Shown here one piece after another: positions 42,766 to 55,274 of a stretch of DNA of 64,000 nucleotides (position 1 is its first letter; every line of letters starts with the position of its first letter). The notes under the pieces were generated by a model, which was given only the letters and a program-made list of their open reading frames with translations, was not told the origin of the DNA and made no database searches. A program made the translations under genes and the position numbers. Location of the stretch: NCBI GenBank assembly GCA_948474755.1, contig CAOLHI010000927.1, positions 434,001 to 498,000 on the forward strand. Reading direction: 5' to 3'. Source of the DNA: Ctenosaura bakeri. Lineage: Eukaryota; Chordata; Lepidosauria; Squamata; Iguanidae.

Positions 42766-43558
42766 AATACCTTCCAACATTTCACAAATGAAAACTGGGA
42801 CATACATGGCAAACCAATGTTAGAATGTTGTCAAGCTGGCCAAAGTTATTAATGAGGAAGATCCGATAAGCTAGGAAAGGCTACAGCACTTTGCTTTTGC
42901 CTAAATCTACAGGGAAGGGCAAGATTCCCCCTCCTGCTGCTGAATTAATTGAGTATAGACTACTTCTGCATTTAGAATCATAGAATCACAGAGTTGGAGG
43001 AGACCACAAGGGCCATCCAATCCAACCCCCTGCCATGCAGGAACACACAGCAAAGCACTCCCAACAGATGGCCATCCAGCCTCTGCTTAAAAACCTCCAA
43101 AGAAGGAGAGTCCATCACATTCTGAGACACCATATTCCACTGCCGGACAGCTCTGATTGTCAGGAAGTTCCTCCTGAGGTTCAAGTGGAATCTCTTTTCC
43201 TGTAGTTGGAATCCATTGCTCCTCGTCCTAGTCTCTGGCACAGTGGAAAACAAACCCATTCCTTCTTTAATATGACATCCTTTCAAATATGGCTATCATG
43301 TCCCCTCTTAACCTTCTCTTCTGCAGACTAAAGATACCCAGCTCCCTAAGCCAGTCCTCATAGGGCATGGTTTACAGACCCTTCACTTTTTGGGTCACCT
43401 TCCTCTGGACATGTTCTTTGAACTCAGTTTGCAGCAACTGAACTAAGGTAAGGGAGAAAGACAGGAAAACAGGGACATTTTAAAAGCAGCTGAAACAGTG
43501 GGATGACAGAGGATGAACTGGGATTGTCCCTGCCAAATTGGGATAGTTGGAGGATATG
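42766..43558 (-). mobile_element. Dispersed TIR element (D1), split by a CR1 insertion
   Basis: Left part 42766-42972 ('ataccttccaacatttcacaaatgaaaactggg' ... 'ctacagcactttgcttttgcc' ... 'ttctgcattt') and right part about 43428-43558 ('ctttgaactcagtttgcagcaactgaa' ... 'gccaaattgggatagttggaggatatg') make one antisense D1 copy. The two terminal repeats 'ataccttccaac' and reversed 'catatcctccaac' survive. Confidence 0.8.
42973..43427 (-). mobile_element. CR1 LINE 3' fragment inserted in D1
   Basis: Antisense CR1 3' end: 'agaatcatagaatcacagagttggaggagaccacaagggccatccaatccaaccccctgccatgcaggaa' through 'ctctgattgtcaggaagttcctcctgaggttcaagtggaatctctttt' and 'gtcctcatagggcatggtttacagacccttcac'. 5' truncated as usual for CR1. 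A 102-codon minus-strand frame (42978-43286) lies in this non-coding 3' region. Confidence 0.92.
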
Positions 43559-46249
43559 AAGCATACAACAACAACAATGAGGTTTGTCACAGACATTTTG
43601 TAGGCTCTTTCCTGTGCCTGCCTGCCTCCCTTATTAAACAGCAGTTGAAGCAGATCTATCAGGAAAAGACTACCGGTAACCCTTTTGGCAGATAATTTGC
43701 TAGTGCCACGATACCACAACTGGATGTGTTTGATTTTGTTTTTTTTAAAAAAGGCAACCAAAAAAGTTGCCTTTTAAAAATGGTATTAAAGAGGGAATGC
43801 CACCACTCTCTCCCTACCCCAAAGCTTGCAATTACACAGCTGTGGAAGACTCTTTCAAAAATCACACATGCACTTTAATAACACCTCTGCCTTCTCACTG
43901 CATTGTGTGCCATATGTTATTTTAAAGGTTCTATCCCTGCAGAGCTGAGAGCTCAATAATACAGAGAGGCTGGTAAGAGATGTCAGAAAGGACAGCAGCA
44001 ATTCTGCATAGTGATTACACCAGGATTTTACAAAACAAAACAAGCACACCAGGACCTTCCTCGCACAACCACAATCCAAAGCAATTTTGCTGCCTCTCTG
44101 GTATATCCTTTCCCTTTCTAAGAAATTCTAATTATCACAAGAAAAAGCTGCAGGGGACCTACGAATCTTGTACATGTTCTTGCTGCATTTAACAACTGCT
44201 ATGCGGGTTACTGTTAATTAATGCTCTAGATTTGCATTTACACAAGACCTAACTTGATTACATGCTTTATTTTATTCTTTGGGGAGGGAGGGATGTACAT
44301 TTCAATGCTTCTTAAACAGATGTGGAGGACCAGCCCTTTTCCCCTCAGTGTGCCCAGAGGATCAGTACCATATTTGTGCCTGTTGGCTACAATTGTTTTC
44401 TTCTTTCTTGGAAACTCTCCAGAGACTGGCAGCTGATGGCCTGTGGACCTTCATTGGGCCATGAACCACCATTTTCAAACAGCATTGGTATATTCCCTTT
44501 CTGTTGTGCTTGAAGCCTAAGATATGCTTGACTTCCATTGATCACAATAATATAATTCAGGTATACAGCAGCATGTTGTTCAGACAAAATGGTTTCCACA
44601 AACCCTTGCTGTACTTCTGTCCAGAGGGCATTGTCTGTTGGGTGCAAAAGCATTTTTGAGCATTTAGTCCTTTATTTCTGAGTTCCTAAGCCATTCCAAG
44701 CAAGCCATTCTGTGGGTTAAAAAATCTTTGCATCTATTTTGAGTCTGTCTTACTGGCTTTTTGCAAACTGCAACTGCTAGAACTGTGTCTAGAGTCAAAG
44801 CCACAGATAAGGTAGCAAGAACAATTTTGAAACTGGTTGTCCTACCCTGAGAACATCCGTTTGTTTATAGCCATGATGATGCATACGCTAGAATGGTCTT
44901 GAAGACCCTGTTCTCTAGACCTGGCAACTTATGTTGAGGCTCTAAGATTTGACTTACAGTTCTTCCTTCTCTTTTTCTGTGTCATAACAAGGTGCCCAAG
45001 CACAATTTGTCATGAAATGAACATGATGAACTTTTGAGTGAGAGACATTCAAATACCATGGGAAGAGGGGAACCACAGGATTTGCACGCCCCCCCACCCA
45101 TAATATCAGAGTCATAATTAGTTGCTACCAACATACAAGTATTGCAAATATGAGCCCATATATAAAAGGAAAAGAATACATATTGTCTTTCTATTTTGTT
45201 CACTCTACTTCAAGTTATGAGGGAAGCTACTGTTTAGACAAGCTCATGTAGAATAAAATGCCAAGGACCAAAGGGAAAGCTGTATTGGCCACATTTGTGT
45301 AGACTAAGCCAGGAATTCTAGCACAGTATGAACAAGCAGCTGTATAATGTTATAACCCCTTTAAAACTGGTGTTTGTTGAGGCTTACAAATCTCAGCTTA
45401 TATGGTACAATATATTGTGATTCTGCCTTTGGAATCCATGCAGAGCTATCCTTGTTTGGTTTGCCTATCTGCTCACATTATAAGAGGAATGAAGTGGAAG
45501 CAAATGAGCTTCTTGTAGTGGCATAACTGAAACTGGTCAGTGTTGAAGGTCCTGCAGCCCAGTCATCCTCTACCATTCACTAGTGGCAGTCACTAGGGCA
45601 GTGAATCAACTCAAACTTTAAAGCAGCAATCCAAGGTACTGAATGCCATCTGTAAAATCAGATTGAGCACCCATATTGAATCCTTTTGAATGTAAGCTTA
45701 ATCGGGAGTGGATTCACTGTCCCACTGACACAGGAGCCAGTGGCTAACACTGGCCGCCACCACACGATTATTCAAAGTGTGGTAGTGTTTTGCATCAGGG
45801 CAGCCAAAGCAATCTCCATTTTGTTCCTACAGTCATACTGTAGTGCTATGATTTCAGTTATTTAAACTAGAAAACTGTGCTCAAGAAAGTTTCTGCTGTT
45901 AACATCAGGGCTGGAAAACTGTATCTGCTTATTGCTCTAAGACATCAGAGCAGCAGCAGCAGCAGCTGTAAAATGTAAGATGTTTAGAGGTAATGGGTCT
46001 GCTCCACTCTTTCCACAATTGTGTAACCCAGTTAAGGATACTGTAGTGCTGTGGTTCTGAAACTTCTTAGTGGGGGCAAGGAAAGTGTGGCCTGTGTGTG
46101 TCCTCCCCAAGCCTCTGGAGCCTTCCATCACAACACAGAGAGGCCCTCAATGCTTTAAAACAATGGTAAAGCTTGCCACACCTTGGCACAAACAAACTTT
46201 GGCTTGCTACAGCAACCAAATGTTCTGCAAAAGCTTCCACTCTTTCCTT
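43559..46249. other. Unassigned DNA
   Basis: A CAG run at 45951-45966. Open frames near 44254-44653 overlap on both strands without domains. No repeat family recognised. Confidence 0.4.
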
Positions 46250-46420
46250 CCATTCCTCTCATTCCACTCCTTTGCAGGAATCAGCTTTTTCATTGCAGAA
46301 AATGATATTTCTGTGCAGGAAATGCTATTTCCTGTGCAGAATATCCTATTTTCTGTATAAAACAACCATGTGTGGATTTTGCACAATAGAAGTCCCATAC
46401 TGTGAAGATTCTTGTTAGTC
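46250..46420. repeat. Dispersed 'cagaaaat...atttcctg' repeat, copy 1
   Basis: Near-tandem units 'cattgcagaaaatgatatttctgtgcaggaaatgctatttcctgtgcagaatatcctattttctgtataaaacaaccatgtg' end in 'ggattttgcacaatagaagtccca'. A related block lies at 56815-57070. Open frames in it read as repeats of CRKCYFLCRIS-type text and are artefacts. Confidence 0.55.
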
Positions 46421-47340
46421 AAGGATTTCTGAACACACAAAACAAAACAAAATAAAACATGCATTTCACTGATTTTTCAAATATTTCCATATTTTATGTT
46501 CTTCACATGCCCAGACCTTTGGTACTCTTGATGTTCTAGACTTCCCGTTCCCCAGAACATTCAGCCAGCACAGCAAATGGTCAGGGTTTCTGGGAACTGA
46601 ATTCCAAAAGAGCTAAAGAGTGAAAAGTCAAAAAACGCTGCCTTGGTGTGATGTCCAAATCATTCCATGTTTTGGGAAACTCCACCATTATCTGCCTGTC
46701 TAGCCATACTAGCACCTAAAACAAATAATTATAAAAATATACTGTGAAGGACCTGGTGCTGCAGTTCTTAATTAGCAGCTTTAATGTAGTTTCAAGACTT
46801 CAGCATTACATTTTCCAAAGTTATAGGAATCAACATGCATTGCTCTGGGCATTGGCTCTCTCCCAATACTATCAGCCCATTTAGGCATAGCGCTTTATTT
46901 GCCAGGGAGGCAACTTAACATGCTGTCATAGTGCTCATCACAAACCAGTTCTCTCTATTTGTGTTAGTTAATCTCCCATTACTAATCTCTGGAGCTCTGG
47001 AAGCATATATTCAGTGCAAGAAGATATTGCTGTGATAAGGTTTCAGACACGTTCTGTAGCTTTTGCTAAAGGAGAAGCAGCCTTTATTTATGAAGAAACC
47101 CATCTTACTTCAGATGTAATAACTCTGAGGCTCAGAGTCTCTGATTTCAGCAACTCCAACAACCATTTTCACCACCACCGAAAAGAGCTTTTTTTCTTGC
47201 CACACTTGTCTAAATATTAACTTTCAGCACTGTTTGCATATGCTTAATCACAGATACAGTTTACCACGTGAAAAATGGATCCCCTTTATGGGATGGTTTC
47301 CTTCTTCCTTGGTGTGATCCACTTGTATCTGAAGTATTTT
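46421..47340. other. Unassigned DNA
   Basis: 46550-46650 may be a decayed hAT-like end ('gggtttctgggaactgaattccaaaagagc'). No gene recognised. Confidence 0.35.
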
Positions 47341-47480
47341 ATGCTGGGGTGGAAAATGTCCAGACACTGATGGATTGCAACCCCCTTCAGCCCTAGCCAG
47401 TATCATAAGGATGAATGCTGAGAGTTCTGGTCCTCAAACATCTGGATGACCAAATCATTCCCATCCCTGGCTTTCACATT
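47341..47480. repeat. Decayed hAT-like repeat end
   Basis: 'gtccagacactgatggattgcaacccccttcagccctagccagtatcat' and 'tgagagttctggtcctcaaacatctggatgacc' follow the widespread 'tccagatgttgttggactacaactcccatcatccc' pattern of vertebrate hAT MITEs. A similar piece lies at 50700-50770 and 61895-62030. Confidence 0.5.
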
Positions 47481-47981
47481 GGCCAAGATCCCACATTGCT
47501 TCGATCCCACATTGCTTCAGTGCAGCATAAATATCCACTGGCAAAGTTCAATAATACCGTCCCTTTACTGAATATAAATATATAATAAATAATATCAACA
47601 TAGCGCAACTTAAATGGATCAGTGGTCAATGAGCATGGCTGCCAATCCATTGTAGAATTTCAATGTGAAATATGCCAAGGCAACGTACAGGGAGAAAGTA
47701 CATTCACACCCTAATATATGTAATTTATGATACTACTGCATGCACAGCAGGCCTACATTCATAACACTGCTGTTAGCTATGACTGTTACACATGGTCCAA
47801 AAAAAAAAAAAATCACTTTGCAAGAGTAGTACCTTTACATTTACCTATGTCACTAGCAAGATGCTAGCCTCTATGGACTAATTTCAATTGTGAATCTCAC
47901 CAAGAGTTCATTACAGGCCAGTTTTTTCAGCTGCCAACTTTGTGACCTTGGCATATATCTTTAAATTACAGCATGTAACAA

Positions 47982-48184
47982 AGCCCACTTCTGCTTTACA
48001 TTGTTATAGTGCTATTATTTCACTTTCAACATCCTATGGAATCCTGGAGTTTGCAGTTTAGGGAGGGACATTTCAAATTCTCAGCCAGAGAGCTCTTTGA
48101 CCTCAGTAAACTGTAAACCCCAGAATTCCACAGGATGTTGAAAGTGGAATAATAGTGCTATAACAGTGTAGTGTGGAAATGGCC
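47982..48184. mobile_element. Palindromic MITE, family P1
   Basis: 'acattgttatagtgctattatttcactttcaacatcctatggaatcctgg' pairs with 'ccacaggatgttgaaagtggaataatagtgctataacagtgta'; right end 'gtgtggaaatggccc', left end decayed 'agcccacttctgc'. Confidence 0.82.
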
Positions 48185-50814
48185 CTAGTATAATCTACAC
48201 CATATAAAATGGATAGCATAAGAACTAATTTGAGCATTTAAATATGTGACAGAGTGTGTCTGTATTATTCAGAATCATTAAGAACCTGGCTTCAGTTTTA
48301 GTTCAGTCTGGGAAAAATGCCAGGCCGCTGAAATGTAAATAAGATAAGAAAATGTTTACACCATTGTAATCAAGAGAAGAGCACATATAGTAGATTGACT
48401 GTGAATAGTACTCCTTGCAGGTGCACTAACTGAGGTATGTAGAATGGTTACAACTGCTACTGGACCCTAGGTGGGGTTATGGATAAGGTCTTTGTTTTAA
48501 TTGGATAGAGAGGTAGTGCACATTTTTTGGAGAACCAATTAACTAAGTAGGCAAAAAAGAGAATAAACAAAGTTCAGATAGAGCTCAAAAATTTGATTGC
48601 ATGTCCAGCATGTCTTTTGTGTACGAAGATAGCTGTTTGATAACAGCTGTGCTGTTCCTGATAAGCCACCCCAAGCTGCTGGAAAGTGCTGCAGTTGGCA
48701 AGTCTACGCTAAGAATAGATATATGCTTATGTGGTAATGAATGCTGTTAAGATTTAACAGTGCTCTAGGAGATTAATCATTGAGTGCCTGTGTAGACATA
48801 GAAGCTGTTAGAGATATATATTTCCTCAACAGATAAGAATGAACACTTGAATGAATACAGTGCTGGAGGTATGGTTAAGATGGCTATGAATATGGTATAT
48901 AGGACTAAATTCTGTACATGTAAAAGCCTTAATGAAATGTCTGTATGTCTGTATAAACAGACAATATGGAAAAAACCTGATAATGCTGATGGACAAATGT
49001 TGCTAGTAAATGGGTTAGAAGGGTCCTCTTCCCACATGTGTTAATTGTTATAAAGTCTGTAAAAGAAATACAGAAAGATAAAGCAGTCGTAGGAAAGTCC
49101 TAATGCAAGTGAGCATCTTGATGTAATGTAATATAATGTAATGAAGCTTAAGCTCAATATCAGTGCACTGAGCTATTTTTCTCCTGAAAGGAGAATAAAC
49201 ACACACACACACACACACAGACTGAATAGCTTAAAAAAGTACCAAAGAGCCTGCTCATTTCCCATGTAAATATCCTGAGATCCCAATACTTAAGAATGCT
49301 TAAATTGAATGTTGATGTTAACTCAGCTTTTCCAATCTAATCACCATCATAAGTTGGGCATTCAGGTGACCAGAAGTTGATAAAGGTGACTCAAGACATA
49401 ACCCAGATAAGCTGACAAGTGACAAGGACCTTCAGTCCCTCAAAGACTGAATCCCTCAGTCTTAAAAGATTGGAGTGGACAACTATGCCTGTTTCTAGAA
49501 CCATTGAATCAATCTGCTGAATGGTAAGTCAACACTTGAGTAAATTCCATTGATTCAGTGGTTCTACTCTATTTGGGAGAAGCAATTTGATTTTCTGGTG
49601 GAGTTAGGCAGCAGTGGAGCTATCAAAAAGAAAGGATTAGCTTATCATGCTTCTTAAGGTTTTGTCTGTCTAGCCCTCTGCTTCTCTCAGTTCCTCCACA
49701 TACTTGAGGCAACACTGGCATTACTCTTGCTGTTATTCAAACTCATAAAGATGTTCCTAGATATGTTGAGCAGCTCTAAAACTGATGTCATGCATATCAA
49801 ATAGCCCTTTCTCCTGATCTCTGTACATACAGAGCAAATATCTGCAGAGAGAAGACCATGACATTACTCAGAATGCAGTGCTATTGGGCTTTCAAGTCAC
49901 AGGCAGCTATGAACATGGAGGCACTCTTTCTGATGATTTTTGCACTGTACATGTGATCACTGGGGAAGGGGCTAAGTGACATGTGCAGTGTTAAGGGCAG
50001 AACCATGTAGCAGAGCTTTTGTTTTCAGTTAAACAGCAATTGTTATGCCTGAGATGCAGAGCACTCTTTGTTTATTCAGGGAAAGCTTTTAATGACAACT
50101 GATCTCAAATTCAGTACGAACGTGCAGTAAATACTCAAGCCTTTGGTTGCCACCACATTAAAAGAATAAAAGCCTGAATGATGGGCTGGCTTTTCTTTTC
50201 ATGACTTAAATTGCTACTCATGATTTGACATTTCTTCCAAAGTAGGTTATCTTGCTGATGCAAAAGCCTTTGGAAGAGGAGGAAAAAACCCTCTTTCAGC
50301 CTCGCTAACTGTGTTCTCAAGCTTATTGACACTTTGAAGTGGTGTGCTGAAATTGTTTTAAGTAATCGGGTATCACGAGTCAAAACCCAGCTTTTTGAAG
50401 GGGCTTCATTAAAACATAATGAAGCACTACTAATTATGCTACAGAGCTCAGAAGCATTTTCCAACACTTATTTTGAGATTACTGAGGTAATTATTTCTGT
50501 AATAACCTATCTGAAGCACTTTACACAGGTGAATAATTTACTCAAAAGTAAGTCTGTTGAGTTCAGTGAGGTTTGCTCCCAAATAAAGTAAGCAATAACA
50601 TGTGGCATTATAGCTTTAATCTTTGAAGAAAGAGTTATGACCATATGAAACTTCTTTCAACCAAGTCTGACTATTGCTTTGTCTGGCTCAGTATTGTTGA
50701 CATCAATGTTTCCCAATCTTCCAGATATATTGGATTAAAATTCCTATCATCCCCAGCCAACAGGTCAAGAAAATCTGTTGACTACTGGCAAGATTCCCCC
50801 CCCCACTTCCACCT
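48185..50814. other. Unassigned DNA
   Basis: A 'taatgtaatataatgtaatg' tandem patch lies at 49123-49143 and a CA microsatellite at 49199-49220. A hAT-like piece lies at 50700-50770. No exon that I can support. Confidence 0.4.
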
Positions 50815-50968
50815 AGAGAGATCCACTGTAGTATAGTGGTCTGAGCATTGGACAACAACCTTGGAGACCAGGGTTTGATTCTCTGCTTGGTCATGGAAAC
50901 CCAGAAGCAATATTTCTCTGAATAAATCTTTCCAAGAAAACCTTAGAATAGGATTGCCCTAAATCAAA
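50815..50968 (+). repeat. tRNA-derived SINE (S1), decayed copy
   Basis: 'cactgtagtatagtggtctgagcattggacaacaaccttggagaccagggtttgattctctgcttggtcatggaaaccca' then 'aataaatctttccaagaaaaccttagaataggattgcc'. It abuts the next S1 copy head to tail. Confidence 0.82.
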
Positions 50969-50969
50969 G

Positions 50970-51172
50970 TTGAGAGCCAGTGCAGGGTAATGGTTTGAGC
51001 ATAGAACTCTGACCCTGGAAACCAAGGTTCAGTTCCCCATTCAGTCATGGAAACCCACTGGGCGACCTCAGGTGCATCACATACACTCAACCCCAGAAAA
51101 CCCCATGATAGGGTTGCATTAGGGTCACCATAAGTCAGAAACAACTTGAAAGCACACACAAACAACAAAGTC
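50970..51172 (+). repeat. tRNA-derived SINE (S1), second copy in tandem
   Basis: 'gagagccagtgcagggtaatggtttgagcatagaactctgaccctggaaaccaaggttcagttccccattcagtcatggaaacccactgggcgacc' to 'ccataagtcagaaacaacttgaaagcacacacaaacaac'. Complete and better preserved than its upstream neighbour. Confidence 0.92.
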
Positions 51173-51234
51173 AATGTTGAGTTAAAGGCACTTAACAATG
51201 CAAATTTTGTCTTAAATCTTGTCCAAACCTAACA

Positions 51235-51405
51235 TGTCAACCTGTTGCTGTCCTTTCACACAGGACACAATTTTCAGAACCCTCACACAATTCTGATTGT
51301 TCTTCTCTGGATGTACTTTAACTTGTCAGTGTTCTTAAAATGTGACACCCAGATCTGAACACAGTACTCAAAATATTTCCTGGCTCGTGCAGAAGGTTAG
51401 TCCTT
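51235..51405 (-). mobile_element. CR1 LINE 3' UTR fragment
   Basis: 'cagaaccctcacacaattctgattgttcttctctggatgtactttaacttgtcagtgttcttaaaatgtgacacccagatctgaacacagtactc' matches antisense CR1 upstream of its 3' end. Confidence 0.75.
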
Positions 51406-52415
51406 CCTTCAGAAAGTGGTTGCCACACGTGGGAGGGCAACATATTATGACTTCTTCAGTCTTGGCAACCTATGCAGCACCGGAACCAGTTTTATGTATC
51501 ACCAACAATTAGATATTGGTATCTCTGCTCTTACCAGTTTTACTCAACTACAGGAAATGGAAAACTTAAAATTGTGTCAGGTAATCTCAAAATAAAACTT
51601 CAGATTGCAATAAAGAAAATTATATTTCTTTTGGCTGAGGATGAAGGCAGAGACAGGGAAATTACTTAGTGGCCAATACAGCTTTTGTGAAGGGAGAAGA
51701 AAAGGACACGTTTCCAATGTACTTAATATCCAAAATTGAAACCCATAAAGCTTTCCCTTTCATCTCTGTGCTGTGATTGGGTGTGTTTGCTCTGCTATCA
51801 TGATGCAGAAATGCTTCAGCGCATCAAAAGCGAGGTCTGAAATGAAACGCTTCACCAGCCTTGGGCACGGAGGGAATACGAATGGGTTGGTGTAATCAGA
51901 CCTGTGCAGTGATATTTGCTGTAAATGTGCCAGCTTGGAAAGCCTAAGCAAGAAGAAGGGCACACTGACAAAGAAAAAAAAAGCATATTACAGTCCTTAC
52001 AAGATTGTGTGATTATTTTTTATTAGATTCCCAACCTTGCTAACACTGGTGGAAAGTTTGACTTGAGTTCATTGGTAAGAGCATCCCCTCACAAAAAACT
52101 TAGATTGCTAGTTTGCTTAAACAAAGGAGAGTTGTTTCAGGACAAAGCTAGATGGGCAAATCGATTATGTGAATCCAATTAACATGCATGGGAGAGTTGG
52201 TAATGTAAATAGTAATCATAAGGATTGCAGTGAGAAGCCTTATGACTGCAGAAAGTAAATAAAAGAAATTTAACTCCTCCCTTCTATCATGGTTCTTATG
52301 AGTATCTCTCCTTTGCTGTTTGCATCATGATAGACACTTCTACTAGAACCAACAGAGGAGTCTTTCCCAATGCTAATAGAAGCTAGAGGGTGGAGAAATT
52401 TTCACCAGGATTATG
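51406..52415. other. Unassigned DNA
   Basis: No gene or repeat recognised. Confidence 0.4.
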
Positions 52416-52635
52416 ACAAGGTATCATATCCTGTCTGATTTTGGAAGCTAAGCAAGTTAGCCCTAGTTAGTATTCGGATGGGAGACCATGAACAAATATT
52501 AGGTACTGTAGACTATATTTCAAAGAAAGGAACTGGCAAAACCATCTCTGAGTATTCCTTACCTAAGAAAATCCTAAGAAATTCTTAGAGTCACCATGAA
52601 TCAACAGACAACTTAATGCATACACACGTACACAC
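52416..52635 (+). repeat. 5S rRNA-derived SINE (S3), copy 3
   Basis: Sense orientation: 'tcctgtctgattttggaagctaagcaagttagccctagttagtattcggatgggagaccatgaacaaatattaggtactgtag' follows 5S rRNA, then the S1-type tail 'cctaagaaaatcctaagaaattcttagagtcaccatgaatcaacagacaac'. Confidence 0.9.
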
Positions 52636-53060
52636 ATGACAGAGCAGAAGAAGTCAAATTCATCCCCACAGCCATTTTCTCTTCTGGTCGAAATTCTGGC
52701 TGCCAATTCACTTTCAGATGGAATTGAAAGTGCTGGTGATGACATTCAAAGTCCTAAATGGCTTAGAACCTTGATAGTTGAAGGAGCACCTCTCCCTATA
52801 TATGCCTGGCCAAGGTCAGAGATCAGCCATAGGAGGGCTCTTCTGTGGCCCACCAATAGGGGCAATATGAGAGAGAGGGACACAGGAGAGGGCCTTCTCA
52901 GCTTTGACTCCCCATTTGTGGAATGTCCTCCCTTTGGTTTCTTTTCTGTGGCAGGACAAGGTATGGCTTTTTACTAAAGTCCTTGGCACTAATTTACTTT
53001 CAAACATATGCATGGTTGTAACTCTTTTTGCCTTTTTAAGCTCTTCTAGCTTATTTTAAT
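52636..53060 (+). mobile_element. L2-type LINE 3' remnant
   Basis: The text 'attctggctgccaattcactttcagatggaattgaaagtgctggtgatgacattcaaagtcctaaatggcttagaacc' is the L2 RT-ORF end ('FKVLxMTFKVLNGL' type reading). 'cctctccctatatatgcctggcc', 'gagggccttctcagctttgactccccatttgtggaatgtcctccc' and 'aaggtatggctttttactaaagtcctt' follow the L2 3' region. No intact frame. The 113-codon frame 52636-52977 lies within it. Confidence 0.75.
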
Positions 53061-54056
53061 TGACCTCATTACACCTTGATTGACCCACTAAAGTAATGTA
53101 TTGCTAGTAACTGTGCTCCTTCTGATTTATTCCCCATGAACTCCATTTTGAGGAGGGAACACGCTTAGTGATGCAAAATGTTCTGGATACTTGTGAATAG
53201 ATTAAGATAATTCAGCACTGAATAATGCTTGGGATGCTCTGTCCAATACGTCTTGCACTGTCACCCTGTTGGGTAGTAGTTACAGAATTGTTTTCAGAGT
53301 AAATCTGCATTGTGATTCTGATCATTTATTTCACTGGTTTCTCCTAATGTATGTTTCCTTCTAGGGGAAAATAACAGCTCTGTGATAGACTATATTGTCT
53401 TCACACCTAAAGTCCCAGATTTAATCCTAAGCGTTGTTAGCTAAAGGATCCATGAAACAGAGTTGGCAATGACTGATAACTTAGAGAGCTCCTAGCAATG
53501 GAAACATGCAATGTTGTGGTAGCTGGATAAACAGTCTTAGTTGCTGACATCTTTTTTGATGCAGAAAAAAACACACACAATGGTTTTAATAAAAATAACC
53601 ATTATTGAAAGTACACTCCTGTTGAGACCCAAGCAAGTCAGCTCTTGGTTCCCATATATTCTACATTTCCTCTAATCATTACGTTCATCCTTTGTTACCA
53701 TGCTGTACACCCCATTCCATTATACAGTATAATTGCCAATGAATATTATTTAATTAGCACTAAATATAAATCATACATTTATGGCTGAAAAGCCATGCTG
53801 GCAAAGAGGACTGTCTGTAGACATGCAGAATTAGGTCCGAGGAGACCTCAAGGCATAGCCAAGTCATAAATTCACTGAGGATTAGTTGGAGAAAATGATC
53901 CTCTCAATGGCCCAAACCTAGAAAACAATAGCTAGTGAAACTCCCAGACAAGGCAACAAAGACCAATGTCCTGTAGCCTCCTGCCTGCCGAACTTCCACT
54001 TTTGTTTCCTTACCTGCTCAGACATTAAGAAGCTATCACAAATCCCATTAATGCTT
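53061..54056. other. Unassigned DNA
   Basis: No gene or repeat recognised. Confidence 0.4.
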
Positions 54057-54598
54057 TGTTACCTAATGCCAAGACCATTAGCCATCTCTAGACTTCTTTG
54101 TTTGCTCCACCAGAAAGCCATTAACACATTCCCCTTCAGGGCAGAGAAAGGGTATTTAAATCCTAACTCCAGCCCAGGTAATTTTTCCAGTGCATTATCA
54201 CTTGGGCATCACTCTGCACACCAGACTCTCATTCTTCCATGCTGCCTTCAAACTCTCATGTTTGAGCCGTTCCTGCCTCAACTTTCTTCTCTTCAGGATT
54301 GGCACATATTGCCCACTTCATCCTAGCTCATTGCCATCCAACTTTTCCCTCCTTTACTTCTGTTAGCCTTGTATGGTTTGTGGAACTACTTGATTTCTTA
54401 CATGTGTATGTGATTTCCCCAATAAACATTCTTTTAACTTCCCACTGATGTCTCCGCATTGGTACATGTATACACGGGTGAAAAGGTTCCATGGTTACCC
54501 CCTCTCTCAGGCCTCCTTTGAGCTATAATTCTCCACATTTCCACAGAGGTACTAGCATAGCAGACAGACCTCTAAGTCACCCACCTTTGCGGGTAACA
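54057..54598 (+). mobile_element. Probable solo LTR (542 bp)
   Basis: The ends TGTTACC and GGTAACA are a 7-bp inverted repeat. A TATA-like GGGTATTTAAATCC lies near 54150 and AATAAAC near 54420, the expected order. Flanks are 'tgctt' and 'ctttc', which do not give a clean target duplication (CTT is shared, offset by one). It shares the TGTTAC/GTAACA ends with family A but no obvious body similarity. Confidence 0.55.
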
Positions 54599-55274
54599 CT
54601 TTCAGTACATAAAATAAACCCCTGATTCCCATACATTCCACATTTTCCTTTATCCTTTGGGTTCATTGTTTGATTCAGTATATCTTGCATTTAAAAAGTT
54701 TTTTTTCAAGTGGTGTTCAGGTTGCTCAGGACTTTTCAAACCTCAGTGCTACTGAGCCTTCATCCCTATGGAAACTGACCAGATACTCTATATGTGAACA
54801 GCTAGACTACTTCTCTCATGTGGTGGCAGATACAGTTTCCTCCCAAAAACTTTGCAACAGAAGCAACAACTAAGCTCAACTCACAGATCAGGAATTGTTG
54901 TTTCCAGCTGGAGCCCATGGTACACCCACACAGACTGCCTGTCTGTTTGTGGAGTTTGAAGTGATTAGCAAACACCAAGGTTTTGTTTGGTTCTAAATTA
55001 TTTATAAACCTGATGAACTGGAATGATTCCAGCATGTTAATGGTCAGCAATGTTTAGGACAGTAAAAAGGCAGAGGATAATGCTATAAATTATGTTTCAT
55101 GGAGCTTTGAGAAGCAAAGACGAATTGCTTCTCAAATGGATCCCAGATGTACCTCTGTCCAAAAAAAGCAGGGGAGGGGAAATGCCTCCACAAATTCAAG
55201 GTGAAATAAAAACTAGGTCTTATTGTTTGAAGAATTCCATTTGGACAATGGTGGTGTTGTTGCCGCCACTGCTA
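54599..55274. other. Unassigned DNA
   Basis: No gene or repeat recognised. Confidence 0.4.

Noticed and set aside
42978..43286. 102-codon minus-strand frame with apparently protein-like text
   Set aside because: It lies in the non-coding 3' region of CR1, which is often open by chance.
45937..46131. CAG run in an open frame suggesting a polyalanine or polyglutamine exon
   Set aside because: Only about five units, no splice sites or homologous context.
52430..52530. Possible 5S rRNA gene
   Set aside because: It is diverged, truncated at its 5' end and fused to a SINE tail, so it is an S3 SINE and not a functional 5S gene.
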